From Epiperipatus broadwayi (lineage: Eukaryota > Onychophora > Udeonychophora > Euonychophora > Peripatidae): a DNA stretch of 64,000 nt. The position numbers and the translations under genes are program-made. Within the stretch, counting starts at the first letter, position 1. Each line of letters starts with the position of its first letter. Of this stretch, positions 1 through 10,510 are shown piece after piece. The notes under the pieces are model-generated. The model was given only the letters and a program-made list of their open reading frames with translations, was not told where the DNA came from and did not search any database. The stretch lies in NCBI GenBank assembly GCA_028023455.1, contig JAQFVV010000001.1, positions 20,455,611 through 20,519,610 on the forward strand, written 5' to 3'.

Positions 1-209
1 AAATATCCATTTTTATATTTTTATTTTTATCTTCAATATACATTTCCAAAAAATAATCAATTGCTTTTTCACAATTTATATTTGTGTACATATTAATTAT
101 GTCTAGTTTAACAAAGTAAATATTTTTAAATTCTTTCAAACTAAATAAAAACTTATTTATTTTTTCAATAAACACAACAGAATTATAAACCTTGTTCCCA
201 GCAAAACAA

Positions 210-757
210 TTAGTATATTTTTTTAAATAAATTAATATAAACCCATTTTGAAATATTAACGTAATAAGTGTTAAAACAATCCACTATTGGTCTCATAGGT
301 ATATTAGGTTTATGCACCTTAGGCAAACATTGAATTTCAGCACACATAACGTCCATTCTTTTTAATCTAAACATTTCGCTGTTTTTAATTATTTCTTTAT
401 TTTCCATAATTGTAATAAATTTATTTATCTTTTTATTTAAAAAATTACTCATATCTTTTTTAACTTCAATATAGCAATCTTCTTTTAACATATTTATCAT
501 TTTTTATTATAATCCTCTATATACATAATTACCACATTTGAAAATTTATCTCCTTTCAAAAAAACGATATCATTATATTTATTTTTTAAATTAACAATGG
601 TTTTCCATTCATATCTATTATACATATCCTTGTTTATATTATTTTGAATATCCCATTCCAATTTTTTAAATCCATACACCAAATCGCTTTTTAATAATTC
701 TTTATTATATATTTTACCAAAAATATCTTTATCAATATAATTATTAATCATTATCAT
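210..757 (-). pseudogene. PLE1 RT, inverted copy, N-terminal part of RT
   Basis: Two overlapping minus-strand frames (757-497, then 500-210) encode the start of the PLE reverse transcriptase. The second carries the PLE block PKVHKPNIPMRPIVD (RT motif region 2, typical form PKIHKP.xPxRPIV). One base fewer in an A run near 500 separates the frames, and one base more near 220 ends the second. The sequence differs by only a few residues from the body copy at 3280-3760. The catalytic aspartates are not reached before the frame closes, so this cannot make active RT. Confidence 0.8.
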
Positions 758-953
758 TTTTGATTTAATTTCAATAATTTGTCTATTAATACTACATTTT
801 CCAAAAGGTACATATTTTAACCCTTTGCTTAATATATTTAGTTCAGTTTTACTAAAATCTTTATTTGTTAAATTAATAACTGAGGAATTATTATCTAAAA
901 AATCATTATAAACACTACCAAATTTATCATCACAAACAATATTCTTATTAAGT

Positions 954-1334
954 TTATAAACATTTTTTAAAATTTTTATTATAAAATATTAAATTATTTA
1001 TTTTTTTATTATGTCTATTATTTACTTCATTCTTTAGCCTTTCTACCTTTAATAAAAAAATCTTTTTAATAAAATTTTCTTCTTCAAATGTAATCAATTT
1101 ACACATTGAATTATATATAAATTTAACATTATTTAAAATATAATCTCTTTTCCTATATAACCCGTTTATAAACCTTTTTAAAATAAATCTTTCAATAAAA
1201 TGAACATCACTTTGTTTAAACAACTTTTTAATTTTACTCAAACATAAAAACTTTGGAACCACATTATAAAAAATACAATTTTTTAAAAATTTTATATCTA
1301 GGTTTAATTTTATGACCTTTAGTTTATATTTCAT
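954..1334 (-). pseudogene. PLE1 N-terminal domain, inverted copy
   Basis: A 126-codon minus-strand frame, near-identical to residues 50 onward of the 2490-3230 frame. It is Lys/Asn/Ile rich with basic helices and no membrane segment. The frame closes through one extra A in the run near 960; past it, the homology to the body copy continues in another frame to about 758. The function of this PLE region is not established; it lies ahead of the RT fingers in the family. Confidence 0.7.
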
Positions 1335-1399
1335 CCATTTATTAATTAACTTGATACAATCTCTAAAAACATATAAATAAAATTAGAAATAGTATTTGT

Positions 1400-1920
1400 A
1401 TGAATGTTTATAAAAATAAAAATGTAAATAATGAAACAATTAAAGAACATGATGGTAATAAAGACGAAAATAAAAACTTTTTTATAGATAATAATATTTA
1501 TATTGGTTTTAAGTTATCTAAATTTGTATTTTTAAAATTAAATGAACTATTAAATAAAATTAATAAAAAATACTATATAAATATGAAACCTGTATACAAA
1601 AAGAAGAGAACTTTAAGATCTTTAGTTAATCATAAAGAATTTAATATGCTTGAAGCTATGAATTCAGTGTATTTAATTAAAAGTTTGAATTGTAAAATAA
1701 TGTATTCTATATTGGAACAAGCAAGAATAAATTAAAGACCAGACTATATCAGCATATGATTGATAACAAATCTGCTATCTTTTGTCATAAGTTGAAAACA
1801 GGACATAAAGACTATGAAATTCGACCTTTGGAATGTATTGGTAATTACTTTGAAAGATTTAACAAAGAGAGTATTTATATAGAACATTTAAATCCTAGTT
1901 TAAATAAAATGTTAAAGTAG
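1400..1920 (+). pseudogene. PLE1 GIY-YIG endonuclease, tandem copy (broken)
   Basis: The frame 1400-1735 encodes the linker and the start of the GIY-YIG endonuclease (NSVYLIKSLNC). One Cys of the CxxC insert is Ser here. A small deletion near 1695 then shifts the frame just before the YIG half. The rest of the domain continues in another frame to a TAG at 1918-1920. Comparison with 4759-5061 plus 6568-6611 shows the same C-terminus (HLNPSLNKMLK). The lost frame and the changed Cys make activity unlikely. Confidence 0.8.
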
Positions 1921-2040
1921 TTTATATATTTATACAAGGAAATTGACTATTTTTATGTGAATATTTTTTCTTTTTGGTGTTAAAAAATTTTTCTCACTTT
2001 GTAAGGAGATGTTATCTTATACAATTTTTCCATTTTTTTG

Positions 2041-2170
2041 ATTTATAGGTATTTTATTTTATTTTTATTTTATTTTATTATTTTATTTTTTATTTTATTT
2101 TTATTTTCTTATTTTTTATTTTTTTATTTTTTTTTTTTATTATTATTTTTTTTTATTATTTTTATTATCT
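2041..2170 (+). repeat. T-rich low-complexity tract in PLE1 3' region
   Basis: About 130 bases of T runs broken by single A's, approximating (TTTTA)n. The paired 3' region of the body copy has a shorter version at about 6738-6815, so the tract length is variable. It lies just before the hammerhead-like motif in both copies. Confidence 0.8.
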
Positions 2171-2201
2171 CTAATGTTGTTTTTTTCTCTGTTTTATAGA
2201 A

Positions 2202-2246
2202 CCTTGATAAAGTCCATATTATTATTGAAAAATGGACGAAACGTTG
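2202..2246 (+). other. Hammerhead-like motif, PLE1 tandem copy
   Basis: TTGATAA (2204-2210), one A, stem GTCCAT (2212-2217), a 14-nt loop, stem ATGGAC (2232-2237), then GAAA (2238-2241) and CG. The order resembles a hammerhead core (CUGANGA, stem II, GAAA). Type I hammerheads are known in PLE pLTRs. Here the base at core position G8 is A, C3 is T and there is an extra A before stem II, so self-cleavage is unlikely. Compare the better copy at 6848-6890. Confidence 0.45.
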
Positions 2247-2489
2247 GATATTTATATTTTATTTATGTAGTTTATATAATGTATATCAATAAAAAATTTT
2301 TGAAAAGAAAGTCTCTCCGATATATTTATGTGAAGTTTTTGACTTTATAAATTTGATAATACATTTGAAAAGATAGAAAAAGAAGAAGTTTATATTGTTA
2401 TATGGATTTATTATAAGTTTATACAATTATATGGTTTTATAATTGTTATTATACTTTTTATTTATTTTTTTTTTTTTTTCGTATTTTTT

Positions 2490-3230
2490 ATGGAATTGTA
2501 TATGAAAGTTTTTTTTTTAAACATGTATTTTTTGAAATTTGAATATACGAATATGAGAAGTTTTATTGGTTATTTGAGAAATAATATTAATGATTTATAT
2601 GTTTTTAGAGATTGTATCAAGTTAATTAATAAATGGATGAAATATAAACTAAAGGTCATAAAATTAAACCTAGATATAAAAATTTTTAAAAATTGTATTT
2701 TTTATAATGTGGTTCCAAAGTTTTTATGTTTGAGTAAAATTAAAAAGTTGTTTAAACAAAGTGATGTTCATTTTATTGAAAGGTTTATTTTAAAAAGGTT
2801 TATAAACGGGTTATATAGGAAAAGAGATTATATTTTAAATAATGTTAAATTTATATATAATTCAATGTGTAAATTGATTACATTTGAAGAAGAAAATTTT
2901 ATTAAAAAGATTTTTTTATTAAAGGTAAAAAGGCTAAAGAATGAAGTAAATAATAGACATAATAAAAAAATAAATAATTTAATATTTTATAATAAAAATT
3001 TTAAAAATGTTTATAAACTTAATAAGAATATTGTTTGTGGTGATAAATTTGGTAGTGTTTATAATGATTTTTTAGATAATAATTCCTCAGTTATTAATTT
3101 AACAAATAAAGTTTTTAGTAAAAATGAACTAAATATATTAAGCAAAGGGTTAAAATATGTACCTTTTGGAAAATGTAGTATTAATAGACAAATTATTGAA
3201 ATTAAATCAAAAATGATAATGATTAATTAA
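2490..3230 (+). pseudogene. PLE1 N-terminal domain (body copy)
   Basis: A 246-codon frame forming the 5' part of the PLE polyprotein. Near its end it has NLTNKVFSKNELNILSKGLK, which fits the block seen in many PLEs before the RT (form NLS...LS..E..LLSKGL.F.P). The stop after MIMIN comes from an 8-bp deletion. The inverted copy reads through the same point, so this is the front of one long frame rather than a separate protein. The ATG at 2490 is the first in frame, but the real start is unproven. It is basic and lacks a signal peptide. Confidence 0.75.
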
Positions 3231-4371
3231 TAAAGATATTTTTGGTAAAATAGATAATAAAGAATTATTAAAAAGCGATTTGGTGTATGGATTTAAAAAA
3301 TTGGAATGGGATATTCAAAATAATATAAACAAGGATATGTATAATAGATATGAATGGAAAACCATTGTTAATTTAAAAAATAAATATAATGATATCGTTT
3401 TTTTGAAAGGAGATAAATTTTCAAATGTGGTAATTATGTATATAGAGGATTATAATAAAAAAATGATAAATATGTTAAAAGAAGATTGCTATATTGAAGT
3501 TAAAAAAGATATGAGTAATTTTTTAAATAAAAAGATAAATAAATTTATTACAATTATGGAAAATAAAGAAATAATTAAAAAAAGCGAAATGTTTAGATTA
3601 AAAAGAATGGACGTTATGTGTGCTGAAATTCAAGGTTTGCCTAAGGTGCATAAACCTAATATACCTATGAGACCAATAGTGGATTGTTTTAACACTTATT
3701 ACATTAATATTTCAAAATGGGTTTATATTAATTTATTTAAAAAATATACTAATTGTTTTGCTGGGAACAAGGTTTATAATTCTGTTGTGTTTATTGAAAA
3801 AATAAAGAAGTTTTTATTTAGTTTGAAAGAATTTAAAAATATTTACTTTGTTAAACTAGACATAATTAATATGCACACAAATATAAATTGTAAAAAAGCA
3901 ATTGATTATTTTTTGGAAATGTATATTGAAGATAAAAATAAAAATATAAAAATGGATATTTCTTTGTTGCATGACATTCTTATGTTATGTTGTAAGGATT
4001 TATTTTTTAAATTCGGTGACAAATATTATAAACAGATAAAAGGGTTAAATATGGGGAATTGTTTAAGTGGATTTTTAGCAGATATTTATATGTGCAATTT
4101 TGAAAAAAGTTTTTTTAGTGTTTGTCATAAACCTATGTTTTATGTACGTTATGTAGATGATTATTTCATGATATTTAATGGTAATTTGAATAAATCATTT
4201 AAGTTTTGGAATTTTATTAATAATAGAATAGAAAATATTAAGTTTACTTTGGAAAAAGAAAATAATAATAGTATTGAATATATGGATGTAAAGATTTATA
4301 AATTTTATAAAAATAATAGAATTAGAATAGAGACTGAGGTTTATAGAAAAAAATGTATACTGGGATTTTAA
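3231..4371 (+). pseudogene. PLE1 reverse transcriptase (body copy)
   Basis: The open frame is 3280-4371 (363 codons). Preceding in-frame sequence, cut by a TAG near 3252, also belongs to the RT. Motifs in order: GLPKVHKPNIPMRPIVD (about residues 118-134); KLDIINMHTNI, motif A with the first catalytic Asp (about 191-201); GLNMGNCLSGFLADIYM, motif B (about 254-270); and YVRYVDDYFMIF, motif C with both Asp residues (about 287-298). All catalytic Asp residues are present. The frame closes at 4371 through a one-base shift in a run of seven A's (4348-4354), after which RT homology continues in the next frame. It is related to telomerase RT by family, with no sign of telomerase function. Confidence 0.9.
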
Positions 4372-4667
4372 CAAACTGGAATTCCGATATTGATTTTAAA
4401 TGCAAAGTTAATATCATAAACAATAGAATAATGAGAGCATTTAAATTATGTTCAAATGAATATAGTTTAGATAAAGAATTAAATTGTATAAAAAAGGAAT
4501 GTATAATAAATGAATATCCATATAGAGTTATAAATTATTTGTTTTCTACAAAAAATTTGAATAAAATTAGAAATAGTATTTGTATGAATGTTTATAAAAA
4601 TAAAAATGTAAATAATGAAACAAAGAACATGATGGTAATAAAGACGAAAATAAAAAAATTTTTATAG
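4353..4667 (+). pseudogene. PLE1 RT thumb and linker segment
   Basis: The frame starts YTGILTNWNSDIDFKCK, matching the PLE block after the RT palm (form VYRKPT.TG.YTNW.S..P..YK). This joins the preceding frame after a one-base shift. The segment then runs toward the endonuclease. A 4-bp deletion near 4621, relative to the tandem copy at about 1438, breaks it before the endonuclease frame starts. It is not a separate gene. Confidence 0.8.
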
Positions 4668-5053
4668 ATAATAATATATTGGTTTTAAGTTATCTAAATT
4701 TGTATTTTTAAAATTAAATGAACTATTAAATAAAATTAATAAAAAATACTATATAAATATGAAACCTGTATACAAAAAGAAGAGAACTTTAAGATCTTTA
4801 GTTAATCATAAAGAATTTAATATGCTTGAAGCTATGAATTCAGTGTATTTAATTAAATGTTTGAATTGTAAAAACAATGTATTCTATATTGGAACAAGCA
4901 AGAATAAATTAAAGACCAGACTATATCAGCATATGATTGATAACAAATCTGCTATCTTTTGTCATAAGTTGGAAACAGGACATAAAGACTATGAAATTCG
5001 ACCTTTGGAATGTATTGGTAATTACTTTGAAAGATTTAACAAAGAGAGTATTT

Positions 5054-5061
5054 ATATAGAA
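5054..5061 (+). repeat. hAT copy 1 target-site duplication, left (ATATAGAA)
   Basis: ATATAGAA immediately left of the hAT terminus is repeated exactly at 6568-6575 on the other side. An 8-bp duplication is the hallmark of hAT insertion. Confidence 0.95.
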
Positions 5062-6567
5062 CAGCGTTTCCCAACCTTTTTTGGCTCGCGTACCACTTGG
5101 TAGTACATCACGCTAAATTGTACCACTTCGTAAAAATGATTGTATTTTGTGAAATTTATTGCGAGTGTGTTATTTTATTTGCATTATAAATATTATAGGG
5201 TGACCATGTATTCACATCACAATGAGACAAATTACATTGAAACACGCTTAAACGATTATAAACTCACTGAAAATATAAATTCCTGTAACATATATATATA
5301 TATGTGTTTATTCAAAGTTTCATATTTATTTTGTCATATTTCGTTTACTAATAAATGGTTTTAATAAAAACACAAAATTATAAAAAACCAATTAATATAT
5401 TTTATCATAATCAAATATTTTTATAAAATAAATTTAATGAGATCCTTGTGCTTGTTTCGAAAAACATAATTTTTTGAAATTTGGTTCAAAAGATGCGAGG
5501 TATACCCTAAAGTCTACAGCTGCATTCAATTTGTTTCAATACTTTTTTTTTTAAATATATGAAGAAAAAGCTCTTTCTCTACTAATTTCATACTAGTAAA
5601 TGGTAATAATAATTTAAGAGCTTTCTCAGAAAGTTGTTCATAATCTTTAATGTTTAACCAAAATTAATTAGATTGTGTCGATAATTCTATTAAATTTTCT
5701 TTCTCTTTTATTGATAATGATGTAGCTTTTTCTAAATGTTCTTCATAGAAGGGGTTTGAAATCCACTTATCATTTGTGTTTTCGGGTTTTGCAAAATATT
5801 CCATTAAAGACAATTTTAATCCTGTTAAATGTGCTATTATATTTTCTCGTATATCTTGAGACAGACTAACCTTATTTTCAAACAAAAAAATATGTAGAGT
5901 TTTGAATACTTTCGGTTGATTGTTTTCAATACACTGCTTCCAAAAATCTAATTTCTTAATCATATTTTCAATTTTATCATTAACATTAAAGATCGTTATC
6001 GAGTTGTTCTGAGGTGTCAAATTTAAGTTATTTATTTGCAAAAAAATATCAGTTAAATATGCAATCACCTGAATGAAGCCAACCAAAATCATACAATTTC
6101 GAAGAAAGATCAAAAGAATTGTCTTTAAAAAAAAACCTCTCCTTCTTGTCTAAATTCGAATAAGCGGGTTATATGGGGATCAATGAATTTTAATAAACAA
6201 AGACAATACAATCACAAACAATAACCTGTCACTTGTAAGCTGCGCGGGGAAGTGAACAAGAGTGCTGCACCATGACAACAGTGGCAGCAATATCTCAAGT
6301 TACTAATGGCTAACGGCTAAATTTAAAAATGCACTCCAAAAAAACGATATCGATTGTGGATTTTCGATCATCGACTGTACATATTAACAACTTTACTGTA
6401 TAATATTATTAATTAAAATAATTTTTATGAATTATAGGAAAAAACGTTTCTATGATATTTTTATTTGATTTTTTTTAAGTCTGCCATTATTGATTATTTT
6501 TCGCGTACCACCAACCAGCAACTCGCGTACCACCAGTGGTACGCGTACCACAGGTTGGGAAACGCTG
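5062..6567 (-). mobile_element. hAT transposon, internally deleted, copy 1
   Basis: 1506 bp bounded by the inverted termini CAGCGTTTCCCAACCT and its complement AGGTTGGGAAACGCTG, with the 8-bp duplication ATATAGAA. Both subterminal zones carry repeated GGTACGCG/CGCGTACC words, likely transposase binding sites. Inside is only the C-terminal part of a transposase (minus strand, about 5434-6168); the DNA-binding N-terminus and the start of the catalytic core are missing. Copy 2 at 61939-63463 has the same structure, so a deleted master was copied. This element is non-autonomous. Confidence 0.95.
5434..6168 (-). pseudogene. hAT transposase remnant (ZBED5/SCAND3-like), copy 1
   Basis: The longest frame is 6113-5664 (149 codons): IAYLTDIFLQINNLNLTPQN, then a Trp-containing helix and an all-alpha stretch, as in the ZBED5, SCAND3 and FAM200 hAT family. 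Homology extends on both sides in other frames. Upstream (to about 6168) is a piece reading RLFEFRQEG. Downstream, the dimerisation region (LSEKALKLLLPFTS) and the end block SFEPNFKKLCFSKQAQGSH close at 5434-5436. Frameshifts near 6090 and 5530, plus a stop at 5664, break it. The DDE core Asp residues are not present. It cannot act as a transposase. Confidence 0.85.
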
Positions 6568-6575
6568 ATATAGAA
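6568..6575 (+). repeat. hAT copy 1 target-site duplication, right (ATATAGAA)
   Basis: Exact repeat of 5054-5061, directly after the right hAT terminus. The PLE1 endonuclease frame resumes here. Confidence 0.95.
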
Positions 6576-6847
6576 CATTTAAATCCTAGTTTAAATAAAA
6601 TGTTAAAGTAGTTTATATATTTATACAAGGAAATTGACTATTTTTATGTGAATATTTTTTCTTTTTGGTGTTAAAAAATTTTTCTCACTTTGTAAGGAGA
6701 TGTTATGTTATACAATTTTTCCATTTTTTTTGATTTATAGGTATTTTATTTTATTTATTTATTTTTTTTATTTTTTTTTTTTTATTTTCTTATTTTTTAT
6801 TTTTATTTTTTTATCTCTAATGTTGTTTTTTTCTCTGTTTTATAGAA

Positions 6848-6890
6848 CCTTGATGAAGTCCATATTATTATTGAAAAATGGACGAAACGT
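6848..6890 (+). other. Hammerhead-like motif, PLE1 body 3' region
   Basis: CTTGATGA (6849-6856), one A, stem GTCCAT (6858-6863), a 14-nt loop, stem ATGGAC (6878-6883), GAAA (6884-6887), CGTTGG. This is close to a hammerhead core, but C3 reads T and an extra A precedes stem II. No convincing stem I or stem III is visible by eye. Hammerheads in PLE pLTRs are established; activity of this copy is not supported. Confidence 0.5.
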
Positions 6891-6993
6891 TGGATATTTA
6901 TATTTTATTTATGTAGTTTATATAATGTATATCAATAAAAAATTTTTGAAAAGAAAGTCTCTCCGATATATTTATGTGAAGTTTTTGACTTTT

Positions 6994-8929
6994 ATGACAG
7001 TCATTAAAAAAATTTTGAAAGCTTGCCTTTGCACAAGGTGACAATATTCTTGGGGCTGTCCCTGAGGCTACATGCATAAAATAATTTTCCAAGCATTGTA
7101 TTTATTTAACATCAATGGTCTGCATTTCCAAATGATTAAGAGACAAATATAAATAAAAGTAGCAAATTCAGTGGTCACGTTAATGAAACCAATGAGAAAG
7201 ATATATAAGCATGTTTAATATGTATATCAGTTCTTTAAAATATTTTTTGTCTTAATAAAAAAAATTTATATATATATATTGTAACTCAAAGTTCAAGTTG
7301 CAATCAGATAGGAACAAGAGACAACCGGTTGAGACAAGTGCATTTTCGTGTGAAATGTGTTTACAACTGGTTACGCACTTACAAAATAAATTTAAATGGA
7401 TACCTGTTTTATACCCACATAAAATGTTAATACTATTCCAGAATTTAATAATACACAAAATTTAAAACACATAGCTTTCTCAGAGTATTCTTATAGACGT
7501 ATGCACTTTCTGATATGCTATCTCTAGTATAAAGAAAACTTTAATATAAATCAATAGGTATTTTCAATACGGCTAACAATTTAATTTTTTCTCATTCCTA
7601 ACTTAAATATAATATTTAACTAATTGTTTATCTTAGTTTATTAAATCAATCTTAATCATTTAAATAAAATAATTTAAAAAATGTATGAATGTAAAGCTTA
7701 TTCATTAATCCTAGATACCATGAATGTAAAAATGAATTTTATTGTGCATCACAATTATACCACTAATTTGTATTTCTGATAACAATAGTAACAATAAATG
7801 GTGTATAACATTTAAATAAATTAATATATAATTTAGTAGATTAGAAGTATGACCTTTTATTTCATAAATATGCAAAGATGATAGTTTTAATAATGACACA
7901 ACATTATTATAGAATAAAAAAAATATAAACAAAAATAATAAAAAGTATAAGCAAACAATCATAAATGTAATTTATTATTAAGATTCTACAAAAATAATCA
8001 ATAAATATTAATGTTTGCTCTCTGAGAATAATCTAAGCATGGAATATAACTATGTGTAATTCTAAAATGTTGCAAAGACATTAGCACTCTATTGGAGAGG
8101 GCTGAATATTAAAACAAATCCTAATTTTAAATATTGGAGGATAAAAATGTTTTATAATGTCCTTAATTAGTTTTGTAACAATAATCGGTGCACCCAATAA
8201 TCAATAAATTTCAACCTCATTTTATAAAACTGGCTAGTTCTTTGACTCTTTTAGGTAAGGAAAATGATTTGCTTAGCACTACTAAATAATATACAAAATA
8301 CATAGCTTTATTCATTATACATTAATATTCTCTACTAGAATAACTTGCTATGCTTTTATATTATTCAAAGTCTTACTAATTTGTTAGGAATATACCTCTA
8401 TTAACAAATCCAACTAATTTTATTTATTTCAACAGAATGTCTTATTGCATAGTACAGTGTTTCAAAACTAATACAAATATCATAAGTGCTATTCACAAAT
8501 ATTCTTTAGTGATTTAATTATGTACTTAAGAATGATTACTTTCCTATGGATTTGAGGCTGAATTTAAAGACTAATAAAACATATAATAAATTAAATACAA
8601 ATGGATTTACATAAGTTTAAAAGTTAGTTTAACTAACATCACATATATTATACCATACTCAACATCATTAATAAAATAAAATTGTTACTTGTTCCTGCTT
8701 CATATCTCAGCACTATCTTGAGAGCTTTTATTATTTATTTATTACCCTAATAATAATTATAACTAAATAATTAGACAATTATAACAAAGCTTATTTAAAG
8801 TAATCCATCGATTTGTAATCCGACTATTATGAATGATAGAAAATTATCCTATGGAAATATTTACACTTTGAAGAGTATTCCAATATTTTAAAATTCATAA
8901 GCAATACTTTAATAAAAGCAATAGATATT
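6994..8929. other. Non-coding, A/T-rich flank
   Basis: The only notable item is a (TA)n run at about 7267-7281 followed by TTGTAACTC. Short open frames on both strands have A/T-driven composition and no motif. Confidence 0.6.
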
Positions 8930-9481
8930 AAATTATAATCATAAGGTAATTCCTTTTATGGGTTTAATCTTTAGGACAATTAATATGAGCTATCCACTTA
9001 GATTTATAATTGACTTCAGAGACTCTTACTATTACAATGGTACAAAAACCAGTATGTCCTGGCTGGTCAAAGACCTGGGTTTTGAACTGCATATGATAAA
9101 ATTGTTTCAGGTATTTGTCGAGAAAATTAGAAACCTGAAAATTGACAACAACAATAAAATAGCTTCTTTAGACATGAAAGAGTTATATGGGTTTATTTCT
9201 CATGCAGAATCAATAGAAGTATAGATGAAATGTTGCAATAGGCTAATTACAATATTCATAAAAATGCCTTTATAATAAAAACACTAAAATTGATTAGTGA
9301 AACATTTTTACAATAGTTAATAATAAACTTTATAAAGTGAATCAAAGATGGCAAAATGGGGCTACCTTTTAGTGGAGTTATCTGCAGCTTATTTCTATCT
9401 AAAATTGAAAAATTAATTATACTGGAATTTGAAGTATATATATATATGTTAAAATGAAGATTTGCATGGGTTAAATATATA
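8930..9481 (+). pseudogene. PLE3 reverse transcriptase, 5' half (decayed)
   Basis: The frame 8958-9224 holds PLRFIIDFRDSYYYN (PLE block after PKIHKP) and FVEKIRNLKIDNNNKIASLD with MKELYGFI, matching RT motif A (form FV.KI..LKL....VSFDV..LFT.I); the first catalytic Asp is present. After stops, RT homology resumes in other frames: LPFSGVICSLFLSKIEKLI (motif B region, about 9357-9420), then WVKYI (9467-9481). The text then breaks where YxDD should follow, at the left edge of PLE2. It is more diverged than PLE1 and PLE2, hence older. The remaining part lies at 11958-12830. Confidence 0.7.
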
Positions 9482-10510
9482 AAATACATATTTTGCGGGT
9501 TCATCCATGTTAAAAACTTTTAATATTAATATACTGATGTTTCGACTTGGTCACACAAGCCATCCACAGAGTTATAAAAGGTAGAAAGGTGGTTGTAGAG
9601 GCGCTACAATCACTGATTTGAATAAAATGTTAAAATTCCACCAATAGCAAAAAATGTTAAATTCAGGAATGTTTTCTTCCAAATAGGAGGAAGTTTGCAT
9701 GTATCATCTCGCTTATTGATACAATCAGGCCGTTTAAGTATCTCAATGGCTTCTCTAATTTTGCATTGGTAGAGATTATCACATCTGGATATGATCCTGG
9801 TACTAGAAAAATCAATTTTATGACCTGAATCTATAGTATGGAGTGAGAGTGCTGATGATGATGAGTGTTGTTTAACTGTATTAGCATGCTCATCTCTTCT
9901 AACACTGATGCGACGATTACTCATACCTATGTAAGAAGCTTTACAATTTTCACATGAGATTCAAGAGGGATTGAATCGTTAGGCTTGGTTATTATATTGC
10001 TGATCTTTTGATGAGCAGAAAATGCTGTATCTATATTATAGTGTTTTAATATACGTCCGATACTGTCTGTAGTTCCTTTTACATATGGAACACAAATCCT
10101 AATAGCTGATTTATCATCTTTTTGTTTCCTATTTTGTCTATTTTGGGCTTGAAATAAGGTTTTTTTTTATAAATTTGTAATTATAACTATTTGCTAATAA
10201 AACACTATTAATATGATTTATTTCTTATTTCAGATGTGTCTCATCTGAAAGGTTAATTGCTCTATTTAAAAGAGTTTTGGCTACAGAAACTATTTGAGTT
10301 GGGTGATGATGAGAATGGAAATGCAAATATCTGTCTGTGTGTGTATCCTTTCTGTAAATAGAAAAAGATAAACTATTTGGTGTTCTGGTGACTAGAACAT
10401 CAAGAAAAGGGAGTTTCCATCAGACTCTGTCTCCATTGTAAATTTAATATGAGAATGCATATTATTTAAATGTAAGAAAAAATCATCTAATTTATTTTTT
10501 CCATGTTGCC
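9476..10510 (-). pseudogene. PLE2 inverted piece: RT end, linker and GIY-YIG endonuclease
   Basis: The minus strand matches 10887-11957 of the body copy closely. The clearest frame is 9924-9610: MSNRRISVRRDEHANTVKQH, then SALSLHTIDSGHKIDF, the second half of a PLE GIY-YIG endonuclease (Arg and His of the core, SGH.IDF end block) and the C-terminal basic region. Upstream, toward 10510, the RT end and linker are shifted by small indels. The copy is intact at a spot near 9797 where the body copy has lost a G. Confidence 0.8.

Larger units (their letters stand above)
1..1379 (-). mobile_element. PLE1 inverted 5' piece (Penelope-like element, partial)
   Basis: Read on the minus strand, this stretch matches the PLE1 body at about 2594-3962 almost base for base, covering the N-terminal domain and the first part of the RT. 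The homology runs off the window at base 1, so the true end is not seen. Coding pieces survive at 954-1334, 497-757 and 210-500. They are broken by single-base changes in A runs near 960, 500 and 220 relative to the body copy. This piece is intact where the body copy has an 8-bp deletion and a stop (near 3225-3260), so the two large frames of the body were once one. Inverted 5' pieces beside a direct copy are a known product of PLE insertion. Confidence 0.85.
1380..2346 (+). mobile_element. PLE1 direct 3' piece (pLTR-like tandem partial copy)
   Basis: This is a direct repeat of the 3' part of PLE1, matching 4563-5061 and then 6568-6993 of the body copy, without the hAT insertion. It joins the inverted piece at about 1379/1380 inside a short shared A/T string and runs straight into the body copy near 2346. 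PLEs usually carry such partial tandem copies, called pseudo-LTRs. The hAT is absent here, so the hAT entered the body copy after the tandem formed. Confidence 0.85.
4759..6611 (+). pseudogene. PLE1 GIY-YIG endonuclease, split by hAT insertion
   Basis: The 5' part (4759-5061) has the GIY-like start SVYLIKCLNC, the CxxC pair typical of canonical PLE endonucleases, then FYIGTSKNKLKTRLYQH (YIG, catalytic Arg region, His) and CHKLETGHKDYEIRPLE, the family's conserved Gly-His block. The frame is interrupted after SIYIE by a hAT element at 5062-6567. Coding resumes at 6568 and ends HLNPSLNKMLK with TAG at 6609-6611. The open frame running to 5103 therefore ends in transposon sequence. The key residues of the domain are intact up to the break. 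Confidence 0.9.
2347..6993 (+). mobile_element. PLE1 body: Penelope-like retroelement, nearly full length, carrying a hAT insertion
   Basis: This is a canonical PLE order on the plus strand: N-terminal domain (2490-3230), RT (about 3231-4550), linker, GIY-YIG endonuclease (4759-5061 and 6568-6611) and a 3' non-coding region with a hammerhead-like motif. Without the 1506-bp hAT and its duplicated 8 bp it is about 3.1 kb, normal for the family. The right edge is placed at about 6993, where identity with the tandem copy (2346) stops. Coding is broken at four or more places. The element is much more A/T- and Lys/Asn/Ile-biased than the LINEs in the window. Confidence 0.9.

Noticed and set aside
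2490-3230. PLE1 N-terminal frame as an independent ORF1
   Set aside because: The inverted copy reads through the point where this frame stops; the stop follows an 8-bp deletion in the body copy.
3280-4371. PLE1 RT as a telomerase or domesticated RT gene
   Set aside because: Although PLE RTs are related to telomerase, the endonuclease, tandem pieces and frame breaks show an ordinary decayed retroelement.
6700-7041. A 113-codon plus-strand frame rich in Phe
   Set aside because: It is the translation of the T-rich tract and hammerhead-like region of the PLE1 3' end; no coding signal.
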